Source: Helicobacteraceae bacterium (lineage in GTDB: Bacteria > Campylobacterota > Campylobacteria > Campylobacterales > Sulfurimonadaceae). From it: a stretch of DNA of 45,334 bases. Positions 35,191-42,304 of the stretch are shown in pieces (the first letter of the stretch is position 1; each line of letters starts with the position of its first letter). The stretch is taken from NCBI GenBank assembly GCA_026988515.1, contig JALSLA010000060.1:1-45334 (forward strand), written 5' to 3'. Below the pieces are notes generated by a model. That model saw nothing but the letters and a program-made list of their open reading frames with translations. It did no database searches and was not told the origin of the DNA. Both the position numbers and the translations under genes were made by a program.

Positions 35191-37117
35191 TCACTTTGTT
35201 ATTTATCAGTTTGTACTTAACCGGCAACTTTTCAGAGTACATAAACGACCCTTTCGTATTGGCACCGACAAGCTTGTAAGCGCGGTTCTCTTTCGGATCG
35301 GCTGAGACTACGATCCACTCAAAAGCACCCTGCGCTCCGTCACCGTCAATATCTGCAGTAAACATGTACCAGTTTCGCTCCAGACGATTGGCAGCAATAT
35401 CCGTTCGCTTCTCCCAACCGAATACGTCGTCTTGAGTAGGAGAGTTGGCTAGCAACTGATAAATATCTCCCGATTCAAGATCAAGATAGGCCCAGTTTTT
35501 ATACTGCTTCTCTTCTTCGTTAAAAAACTGATATTGCGAGAAGACGCCTTTAAAATGAAATACTTTTCCGGAGACCGCATCGGCGGCATCTTGCGCCTCT
35601 TTTTGTAGGTCATATTCCGGATCGGCCGGTTTCAGCTTGGCATCACCGTCTTTACAGTCATTATCGAGACCGTCGCCGGCAATCTCTTCGGCATCCGGAT
35701 GAATTTTCGGATTGTAGTCATTACAATCGACATCGGCATTGTAGCCGTCACCGTCTTTGTCTTTGTTGACAATAACCGGCGCCGGATTCGGATCAACGTA
35801 ACAGTCTTCCCAAAAGTTACAGACTGTTTTAACGGCATCACTGCCGCTGCAGTCCTCATCAATGCCATTTCCGGCAATGTCAGTTGCACCGGGGTGAATA
35901 TTCTTCTTCGTATCGTCACAGTCTCCCTGTTCCACCGAAATACCGTCACCGTCTTGGTCAAGAAGTTTGCCGTCACAGTTTTCATCAATATTGTTTCCGG
36001 CAATCTCAGTCGCTTTACTGTTAATGGCAGCATTAAAATCATTACAGTCGGTTGCTGCCGTCTCGCCGTCATTATCCGCATCGGCATTGGGGTCTTTTAA
36101 ATCTTTACCGTCACAGTCTTCGTCAATTCCATTATTGGCAATCTCAGTTGCTCCGGGGTAGATGTCTTTGTTGTTATCGTCACAATCTACATCGGCTGCA
36201 AAATTATCATTGTCGTTATTAATTAAACTCAGGTCTTTTAAATCTTCGCCGTTACAGTCTTCGTCAATACCGTTGTTTGGTATCTCAGTTGCTCCGGGAT
36301 GAATGTCAGGATTGAGTATATCGCAATCATCACGGTTAATCGTGCCGTCTTTGTCTTCATCACCGGCAGGGTTAACCGCCGGATCCATAGTAATGGTACG
36401 TGTTGCCGTGGTATTGGGACCGGTTTTGTCAATGACTCTCAAGGTTGCCATTGCGTCACCCGGACTGCCAAGTGCATTGACTACTACACTGTTTTTCCAC
36501 TGATCAAATCGAGCAACATCGCCTATAATACCTGTCACTGATATGCCTACATCCGGATTCACATCACCATAATATGAATTTTGATTCATCGCATCTTCGA
36601 CAATGTCCACATAGATCCATCCGCCGTTGGTTACATCAATAAAAGCCGGATCAATTTCAATGGAGAGCAAACTGTCAGCCTGATACGCATGGGTTCGTGT
36701 ATCGGCAATTTTGACAAATTCGTTTTCATCGACAACACTGCTGGTATGGTCAATCACCCCGCCATCGGCACGATAGGTCACATGAATACGCAATGCGGCA
36801 TTCGGTTTGGTTGAAAAGCTCATAAAAGCATTTTTCAGACCTGCGGGAAGATACATTTTTATACTGTGCCATCCGTTGGGCGTATACCATGTTTGCGGAT
36901 TGAACGTCGAAGGACTGGACGCATAACTTTGCGCATTTGCGGCATCCTTTTTAAAAACATACTGAGAGAGCGTGTAACTGTAGTCTAACCGCGAACCGAC
37001 TTTGGTTACTTTGTTTGTCATGTCTTCAACTAATTTATTGGGCTGTATAGAGACATACTCGCTGGCATAAGCACTCCATGCCAGAAGCGATAGAATTATT
37101 AACGATTTCATTTTCAT
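35177..37117 (-). CDS. exported protein with five MopE-type metal-binding repeats
   Basis: A 646-residue secreted protein with a signal peptide ending at about AYASEY. The first 250 residues form an unassigned domain. Numbering from a GTG three codons upstream, residues 256-495 carry five repeats of the MopE/putative metal-binding motif: acidic DxDxDG, then DCDD, IxPGA-E-I and N-GIDEDC-G. Each repeat has a cysteine pair and many aspartates, suited to Ca2+ or copper. The last 120 residues are a further domain (VFHFKGVFSQYQFF). AAGG lies eight bases before the ATG at 37117. It is downstream of type II secretion genes and coupled to the next membrane protein. Confidence 0.82.
   Translation of the reverse strand: MKMKSLIILSLLAWSAYASEYVSIQPNKLVEDMTNKVTKVGSRLDYSYTLSQYVFKKDAANAQSYASSPSTFNPQTWYTPNGWHSIKMYLPAGLKNAFMSFSTKPNAALRIHVTYRADGGVIDHTSSVVDENEFVKIADTRTHAYQADSLLSIEIDPAFIDVTNGGWIYVDIVEDAMNQNSYYGDVNPDVGISVTGIIGDVARFDQWKNSVVVNALGSPGDAMATLRVIDKTGPNTTATRTITMDPAVNPAGDEDKDGTINRDDCDILNPDIHPGATEIPNNGIDEDCNGEDLKDLSLINNDNDNFAADVDCDDNNKDIYPGATEIANNGIDEDCDGKDLKDPNADADNDGETAATDCNDFNAAINSKATEIAGNNIDENCDGKLLDQDGDGISVEQGDCDDTKKNIHPGATDIAGNGIDEDCSGSDAVKTVCNFWEDCYVDPNPAPVIVNKDKDGDGYNADVDCNDYNPKIHPDAEEIAGDGLDNDCKDGDAKLKPADPEYDLQKEAQDAADAVSGKVFHFKGVFSQYQFFNEEEKQYKNWAYLDLESGDIYQLLANSPTQDDVFGWEKRTDIAANRLERNWYMFTADIDGDGAQGAFEWIVVSADPKENRAYKLVGANTKGSFMYSEKLPVKYKLINNKVIEFE
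35638..36367 (-). repeat. coding region of five MopE-type repeats
   Basis: Five imperfect units of about 36-48 codons with recurring GAY-rich DCDD and GIDEDC segments. The third unit (INSKATEIAGNNIDENC) is the most diverged. The DNA repeats could allow unit gain or loss. Confidence 0.85.
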
Positions 37118-37216
37118 AATGATCACCTTTTTAAATACAATAAAAGCGATTATAACATATTAAGGTTAATATAATGTTAGTGAAACGTTAAGAAGAAGGA
37201 TTGTTGAAAAGAGAGT

Positions 37217-37238
37217 ACCAAGAGGAGAACCTCTTGGT
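37217..37238 (-). terminator. terminator of the 407-aa exported protein gene
   Basis: ACCAAGAGG and its complement form a perfect 9-bp stem with a four-base loop, about 28 bases after the stop. On the minus strand a CTCTCTTTTC tract follows shortly after. Likely an intrinsic terminator. Confidence 0.65.
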
Positions 37239-37265
37239 GGTAAAAAGATGCGTAACTAAAATTAA

Positions 37266-38489
37266 TTACTCAAAAGCACCTTGTAGCATGTTAACCACAC
37301 CTTTACCGTTCACTTTAACACCGGTCATGACCGTGTGTAGTGTCGGGATTTGGCCTGTTACCGCATCACCGGCAGCATTAAGACCTAGGTTGTAGTTTAC
37401 CCAACCTGACGCATAGTTTGCATCATCAGATGTGTAAATGTAGCAGATCTCTGTAGCACATGCATGCGCCGGAGTATCTCGATCAGCACCAGAGTAGATT
37501 GATTCCGGTGGATTTACTGTATTCTCCATATTGTCCCATGGACGTGCATTGTAATAGAACAGTGCTTCAGAACCTGTCGCTGCTTTTTCATCTGCAGACG
37601 TATCAAAATACGGAGCTACATCCCCGGCACCGACAACAACACTTGGATTGGTGTGTTTGAACGGCTGTGTAAGAAGCACTTGAGTCTCACCTACTGCATC
37701 TGTATAGTTAATAGTGTGTACAGCAGTTTTAAGCACGGCATTTCTAATGTCATTTTCTACTGCCGGATACCAGATGATTGATGGACCGGTATTACCCGCA
37801 AAAAGGTTTGCAAAGTTGGCAGCGCTTTTCCATGCCTGAGTATCGTCTGCATCAACAACTTCAATAGCAGTCGCCATTAATGTCATAGATTTTTCAGAAC
37901 CTGTAGTCGTATCGGTTACTACTTGCTGACCAAACAGTGTTTCAGTTGGAGTATTCCAAATAGCAGCATTCGCTAGAGTAAACGCAGCTTTAATATCAGC
38001 TTTTGAAAGTTGCTGGAACTCTGCCCAACCGCTTGTACCTGCAGCAGTTTGAATGGCAGCTGCATTTGCTTGTGCAATAGCATACACTTCAACATAACCG
38101 TGAGTAGTACCTACAAGTGGGTTGTTGTCATTAAGTGCCGGATTCATCGGAACCTCTGGGCTAGAGTCATCAGAAGAGACAACATTTACCGTAGTACCGT
38201 TGTTAACAAGATCTGCAGTCCAAACATCACCCGGTGAAAGATAAATTGGAAAGTCAATTAGTTCTTTAGAAGTTGCATATTCACGAACAACTACTTTGGC
38301 TACTACTGCGTCAGTAGTATTAGTGTTCACAACACGAATGTTCGTTGACCAACCATCAGTTGTTGCATAATATGCAGGGAAATTTAAGTAATCACCCTTG
38401 TTGTTATTCGACACGTTAACAGCAGCAAATGCTGATGTTGCTACAGCCGCAGCTGCGATCGAAGAAATTAAAGTTTTTTTAAAGCTCAT
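37266..38489 (-). CDS. abundant-looking exported protein of unknown function
   Basis: A 407-residue protein with a typical signal peptide (SFKKTLISSIAAAAVATSAFA, cleaved before AVN). The mature part is rich in Thr, Asn and Ala with many beta-type segments (GWSTNIRVVNTNTTDAVVAK, HGYVEVYAIAQ, GWVNYNLGL). No known domain is recognised. A near-consensus sigma-70 promoter, a strong AAGGAG ribosome binding site and a dedicated terminator all suggest high expression, as for a surface-layer or matrix protein. It lies within the locus encoding the type II secretion parts. That it is a surface protein is inference. Confidence 0.75.
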   Translation of the reverse strand: MSFKKTLISSIAAAAVATSAFAAVNVSNNNKGDYLNFPAYYATTDGWSTNIRVVNTNTTDAVVAKVVVREYATSKELIDFPIYLSPGDVWTADLVNNGTTVNVVSSDDSSPEVPMNPALNDNNPLVGTTHGYVEVYAIAQANAAAIQTAAGTSGWAEFQQLSKADIKAAFTLANAAIWNTPTETLFGQQVVTDTTTGSEKSMTLMATAIEVVDADDTQAWKSAANFANLFAGNTGPSIIWYPAVENDIRNAVLKTAVHTINYTDAVGETQVLLTQPFKHTNPSVVVGAGDVAPYFDTSADEKAATGSEALFYYNARPWDNMENTVNPPESIYSGADRDTPAHACATEICYIYTSDDANYASGWVNYNLGLNAAGDAVTGQIPTLHTVMTGVKVNGKGVVNMLQGAFE

Positions 38490-38584
38490 TTAAGCTCCTT
38501 ACATGTAAAGAAATTTTGCATACATCCAACACCAAGTCGGTTTGCTCGAGCATGACTCGATGACAGGTCTGTTGCATTGGCGTG

Positions 38585-38613
38585 ATTGTATCACAAAAAA
38601 ATTTTCATGTCAA
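38585..38613 (-). promoter_or_regulatory. near-consensus sigma-70 promoter
   Basis: On the minus strand TTGACA (38608-38613), a 17-bp T-rich spacer, and TACAAT (38585-38590) preceded by TGA, an extended -10. This is the best promoter in the window and lies about 95 bases before the ATG of the 407-aa exported protein. A TACATGTA site lies in the leader at 38500-38507, next to the AAGGAG ribosome binding site. Confidence 0.85.
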
Positions 38614-38634
38614 TAAAGAACAGTTTAAAATAGG

Positions 38635-39102
38635 CTATTTTATTGGTTTTGGCGGTGGGGGAAGCAGTGATTGCGAGTAATAGTGATACCACTCTCCGTT
38701 GACATAAATCCATTTGTCGGTTAAATTAATATCCATAACATCCGACGTGTAATTTGCACGAACAAAAGCAACTTCACTGTCATTGTTTTCCGAGCTGATG
38801 CGCAACATGGTTGCGGTGTAGTGCCGCTTGTCGTCCGCTTTGAAATCACGATACCATTCGAGTGACTTAAGAAAGTTGAGATAGGGAAGCTCCAAGGCGT
38901 AGCTTGCATTCAAGTCCCCTATTGAAGAGGCTTCCCAGTAATTTCTAAAATTATTTTTTAGTACTTCCAGTTCTTTAATATCATTTTCAACTGTAAGATT
39001 AACATCTATAAACGCATACTGATATTCTTTTTCGGGGTTTTTTTTCTCACAACCAAGAACGAAAAGTATGAGCAAAGGCAGTGTAAAGAGAAGCGGTTTC
39101 AC
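38635..39102 (-). CDS. small lipoprotein
   Basis: A 155-residue lipoprotein with signal KPLLFTLPLLILFVLGC (lipobox VLGC). The mature part has a short helix then a beta domain (HYTATMLRISSENNDSEVAFV, KWIYVNGEWYHYY) similar in layout to NTF2-like or DUF4878-like lipoproteins; the match is weak. It overlaps the PpiC-like gene by four bases, so both are translated together. Probably an envelope accessory of the secretion locus. Confidence 0.68.
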   Translation of the reverse strand: MKPLLFTLPLLILFVLGCEKKNPEKEYQYAFIDVNLTVENDIKELEVLKNNFRNYWEASSIGDLNASYALELPYLNFLKSLEWYRDFKADDKRHYTATMLRISSENNDSEVAFVRANYTSDVMDINLTDKWIYVNGEWYHYYSQSLLPPPPKPIK

Positions 39103-39863
39103 TGCTGCTTACCGCCCTTTTGATATTTTTTCAAGAGCTTGGCTTTCGTGTCCCTGTTGATTTTACTTAACAGTCGTGTCCGCACTTTTTGCTTGGCTTC
39201 TGTAAAAGTCATGAGTTTTGACGGTTCAATACCGACAACATCCAATATAATGTATTTTTTATAAAAGTATTCCGGTGGCACAATATAGCGGCTGCTGTTG
39301 GTATCTTTGACGAGAACCTGCAACTCTTTATGCAGCTTGCGTAACGGCATTTTTTGTGAATCTTTGGAAATGTTGTGTTCACTGACATATCGCTGCATGT
39401 TTTCATAGTTCTCTTTGTTGTCAACATAAAAGGCATGCGCTTCGTCATAATTATCAAAACTGTAGATATTAAAGGTGATGATATCGGGCTTGTAGAATTC
39501 TGATTTATTGTCTTTGTAGTATGACAGTAAAATGTCATCGCTAATATCAATGCTTTGCTTCTCCTTCTCAATAAGAAGGTTGCGTAACTGCTCTTCTAAG
39601 AGAATCTGCATCTCTTTTTTCACGACATCGGGAATGCCGTATGTTTTCAGGTAAGCGTCAGCCAAAATTCGGTTCTCTTCAACAGCCGCTTTGGCACTTT
39701 TGTCACTCATTCCCATATTACGTTTTCGTAAAATACTTTGAAAACGTTCAATATCGTCCCCGTTCGCCTTGACACTGCGGCTTGGAGAAAACGCTATTTC
39801 TATGGCACCAAGATTTACAGCAAAAGCAGATAAAAGAAAAAATAAAACAGTCTTTGAAAACAT
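39099..39863 (-). CDS. PpiC/SurA-like periplasmic folding factor
   Basis: A 254-residue exported protein with a signal peptide (about residues 1-20). The pattern ISDDILLSYYKDNKSEFYKPD then ITFNIYSFDNYDEAHAFY is the linker and start of parvulin (PpiC) domains in SurA- and PrsA-like chaperones. The C-terminal helical part ends in a basic tail (RDTKAKLLKKYQKGGKQQ). It is smaller and more diverged than SurA, and the isomerase active site is not clear. It overlaps the small lipoprotein gene and probably helps fold cargo of this locus. Confidence 0.68.
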   Translation of the reverse strand: MFSKTVLFFLLSAFAVNLGAIEIAFSPSRSVKANGDDIERFQSILRKRNMGMSDKSAKAAVEENRILADAYLKTYGIPDVVKKEMQILLEEQLRNLLIEKEKQSIDISDDILLSYYKDNKSEFYKPDIITFNIYSFDNYDEAHAFYVDNKENYENMQRYVSEHNISKDSQKMPLRKLHKELQVLVKDTNSSRYIVPPEYFYKKYIILDVVGIEPSKLMTFTEAKQKVRTRLLSKINRDTKAKLLKKYQKGGKQQ

Positions 39864-39897
39864 TTAGCATTCCTAAATGGTAATTTTGAAGCGGGGT

Positions 39898-39924
39898 AGA
39901 GCTACGCTCAAAAGCGTAGGCTCT
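39898..39924 (-). terminator. hairpin after the low-complexity lipoprotein gene
   Basis: AGAGC-TACGCT and AGCGTA-GGCTCT form a stem of about 11 bp with one bulge and a CAAA loop, 18 bases after the lipoprotein stop. No T-run follows. A weak terminator or transcript-stabilising hairpin between this gene and the PpiC-like gene. Confidence 0.45.
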
Positions 39925-39941
39925 GTACTAAATCATACTCA

Positions 39942-41078
39942 CTACGGTCTTGCAGGAGCTACACTCGGCGTGTTCCCGGCTGTAGTCGTATTCTCTTCCG
40001 TAGTCGTATTGGTCTCCATAGTAGTGTTAAGTTCGTTACACTCATCACCTGGAAGACACTCTGTTCCGGTTCCGGCGGTCGTGTTGGTCTCGCCGGTTGT
40101 ATTTGTTTCACCGGTTGCGTTGGTTTCATTTTCAGTCTCTGTCGAGGCAGGAGATGTGTATGTCCCCATCAATGTTACCATTTTAGCACGAACTGCAGCA
40201 TTAACACCGTTAACATCTGTTGCCGCTTCAATAGCTGCAATTTCGGCAGTAATGTCTATGTTTCCAGTTCCTCCGCCTGTGCTAGTGTTACCGCCTGTGC
40301 TAGTGTTACCGTCAGTGGTAGTGTTACCGTCAGTGGTATTACCGTCAGTGGTATTACCGTCAGTTGCAGGAATAGAACCGCCAGGTCGTCCCGGAAGTGT
40401 TGCTCTAAAGACAATAGCGCCCGGTCGAGACGGTGCTACGCTTGGTGTACCTGTACTGCTACTATTGGTATCGCCGGTTGTCGTATTACCGTCACCGGTC
40501 GTATTACCGTCACCGGTCGTATTACCGTCACCAGTCGTTGTACCGCCGGTTGTTGTACCGCCGCCGGTTGTCGCAGCGCTGCTTTGCGTAACTGCAAGTT
40601 CCAATGCTGCCCGTGCCGCTGCTTTATAGACTGCAAGATCTGCTGTAACAACGTTAATGTCGGTTGTTTCAAGAGAAAGACCGTATTTTGTATTAATCGC
40701 GTCAAGTGTCATACCGTTAGCTTCTAGAGTACTCAACGGATTCATGTTCTTGAAGCCGTCAGGCGCTTTCATGGTAACTGCTATAGGGTCTTGAGCATCG
40801 GCTCCGTTTCCATTGAGGTCATTGGCACCGCCGACAGAGAGCAGTTCACCTGCCGGTGCATTGTTCCATGTGTATTTTGCACCGTCCATTGTGTCAAATG
40901 CCGTGCCGCCTTTAGTAACTGTTGCACCGTAAACATACGCATCTGATACGGTTACCGTCAGTGGTGTTTCCAGTGGTGTTTCCAGTGGTGTTTTGCTGCT
41001 ACTGCTGCTGCCGCACCCTACAAATGCTGCTGCTACGAGTGATGCAGCGACTAAACTTAAAATTTGTTTCTTTGCCAT
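39942..41078 (-). CDS. lipoprotein with Thr/Asn/Gly repeat tracts
   Basis: A 378-residue lipoprotein (AKKQILSLVAASLVAAAFVGC, lipobox FVGC). The first half matches the paralogue at 33711-34577 (AKYTWNNAPAGEL, DAQDPIAVTMKAPDGFKNMN, NGMTLDAINTKYG, LAVYKAAARAALELA). The second half contains DGNTT, TGDGNT and TGETNT repeats with two 'SVAPSRP/SVAPARP' segments, one internal and one at the C-terminus. The repeats are encoded by 15-18 bp DNA units and may vary in number. AAAGGA precedes the ATG. Likely a flexible surface lipoprotein; function unknown. Confidence 0.75.
   Translation of the reverse strand: MAKKQILSLVAASLVAAAFVGCGSSSSSKTPLETPLETPLTVTVSDAYVYGATVTKGGTAFDTMDGAKYTWNNAPAGELLSVGGANDLNGNGADAQDPIAVTMKAPDGFKNMNPLSTLEANGMTLDAINTKYGLSLETTDINVVTADLAVYKAAARAALELAVTQSSAATTGGGTTTGGTTTGDGNTTGDGNTTGDGNTTTGDTNSSSTGTPSVAPSRPGAIVFRATLPGRPGGSIPATDGNTTDGNTTDGNTTTDGNTSTGGNTSTGGGTGNIDITAEIAAIEAATDVNGVNAAVRAKMVTLMGTYTSPASTETENETNATGETNTTGETNTTAGTGTECLPGDECNELNTTMETNTTTEENTTTAGNTPSVAPARP
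40275..40365 (-). repeat. tandem repeat tract 1 in the lipoprotein gene
   Basis: Two 18-bp units (GTGCTAGTGTTACCGCCT type) followed by several 15-18 bp units ending TTACCGTCAGTG on the plus strand; encodes DGNTT/GGNTST repeats. All unit lengths are multiples of three, so changes in number keep the frame. Confidence 0.8.
40483..40536 (-). repeat. tandem repeat tract 2, 18-bp unit x3
   Basis: Three copies of an 18-bp unit, GTATTACCGTCACCGGTC on the plus strand (one change in the last copy), encoding TGDGNT. Multiples of three keep the frame. Confidence 0.9.
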
Positions 41079-41182
41079 AAAAATCCTTTGATCTGAAATC
41101 TATAGCTGACTGGCCAATCAACTAAACGGGTGTATTATATCTCTTTATTGTTAACATTAGATTAATCTAGTGCAATCTTTTT

Positions 41183-41827
41183 TTAACGGTAGAGTTCAAA
41201 CAAAAACGGCGTTTGCAACTCAGAGCTTTCAAGATACAGAAGATAACTGTTTGAAATATTGTTATTTTTCATTGCATTGCTATGGGGTGACACTGCTCCG
41301 CCTACGGACCCGTTGCTGTCATTATTGTCAGGACTGCTGCCGGTTGTTACGGTCGCACCTTGTAACGTACTGTTGCTTTCATTATTATCAGGACTACTGC
41401 TAGCATAAACATTAAAAGCACTCACGTCAGATAACAGCACATCGGCCATCACAAAATTCTCCGCTTCATAGGCAATCGGCAGTGTGATTTTTCGCGCCGA
41501 TTCCAAGCGCGTCAACCGGTGGGTCTGTGAATGGACAAAGTAGGTGACATACGGCATGGCAATCTCATAGAGTGAATTTGACGTTTGCATCTGCAAGAGT
41601 GTAAATGCTCTCTCTTTTGTCTCTACCGTCTGAATGCTTACCGCTTCCATAATATCTCTATAGAACAGCTCGAAAAGCTCACTGCGCACCTGCTCTTTTT
41701 CGGTATGTTTTAGAAGTGTGTCGTTGGAGAGTTTGCTCGAAGCAATGGCACCAAATAAAAACAGTACAATCAGGGCAATCAGTACAATCGAGACCATCAG
41801 CTCCATCAGTGTAAAGGCACGTCTCAC
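41183..41827 (-). CDS. type II secretion pseudopilin (GspJ-like)
   Basis: A 214-residue pseudopilin with a class III signal, RRAFTLMELMVSIVLIALIV: charged leader, cleavage before F, and E5 of the mature protein present. The hydrophobic N-terminal helix forms the pilus core. The C-terminal part contains an internal duplication, SSPDNNESNS and SSPDNNDSNG. Size and position after a GspI-like gene suggest the minor pseudopilin GspJ, but the type is not certain. Its start overlaps the previous gene by four bases. Confidence 0.82.
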   Translation of the reverse strand: MRRAFTLMELMVSIVLIALIVLFLFGAIASSKLSNDTLLKHTEKEQVRSELFELFYRDIMEAVSIQTVETKERAFTLLQMQTSNSLYEIAMPYVTYFVHSQTHRLTRLESARKITLPIAYEAENFVMADVLLSDVSAFNVYASSSPDNNESNSTLQGATVTTGSSPDNNDSNGSVGGAVSPHSNAMKNNNISNSYLLYLESSELQTPFLFELYR

Positions 41828-42303
41828 TGAAATGACCTCGCCGTTAAAATGGCATTTTTGCCCTCATCATTTTTGACAATAATTTGAACGAGTTCAAATT
41901 GAATGACCGGTGCTACTCCGCTCATCTGTTCGTCTTGCGCCATTGTCGTCTCTTGCTCTGCCATTGAAACATCCGGCGTCTCCTCTTCAGACGCACCGAA
42001 TGTAATAAGTTCAATGACTTTTTCGTTGTAATCAATGCGGGTCTCTTTTAAATATTTTCTTAAATCATCATTAGCGATTGTGTAGGTATTGTCTAAAATA
42101 TCATCAAGCGTTTTGGTCGTTTTGTTATATTTCACATCATTATGCAGGGCAATCAATGAGAGCATTTCGCTATTACTGGAGCGGTACTGTATCTGCTTAA
42201 ACAGATGGGTATTGTTTGCATTCATCTGAAGCAGTGCCATACCGGCAATGGAAGCAATAATGGTTGCCACCAAAACTTCTATAAGCGTAAATGCAGATCT
42301 CAT
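41824..42303 (-). CDS. type II secretion pseudopilin (GspI-like)
   Basis: A 159-residue pseudopilin starting MRSAFTLIEVLVATIIASIA, with the short charged leader, cleavage before F and glutamate at mature position 5. I chose the ATG at 42303, one base after the gspE stop; the frame is open further upstream but that part overlaps gspE. The TLIEVLVA start is typical of GspI/GspV-type minor pseudopilins. It is coupled to the next pseudopilin by a four-base overlap. Confidence 0.84.
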   Translation of the reverse strand: MRSAFTLIEVLVATIIASIAGMALLQMNANNTHLFKQIQYRSSNSEMLSLIALHNDVKYNKTTKTLDDILDNTYTIANDDLRKYLKETRIDYNEKVIELITFGASEEETPDVSMAEQETTMAQDEQMSGVAPVIQFELVQIIVKNDEGKNAILTARSFQ

Positions 42304-42304
42304 A

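Noticed and set aside
35699-36100. A plus-strand frame opposite the MopE repeats
   Set aside because: It arises from the repeated GAY-rich codons of the sense gene and has no features of its own.
40275-40536. Possible CRISPR-like regular repeats
   Set aside because: Units are 15-18 bp, directly adjacent with no spacers, and encode in-frame DGNTT-type repeats of a lipoprotein.
39877-40629. A 250-codon plus-strand frame opposite the repeat-rich lipoprotein
   Set aside because: It is the antisense of the Thr/Gly/Asn repeats, giving Val/Pro/Ser-rich low complexity. No ribosome binding site or signal peptide supports it.
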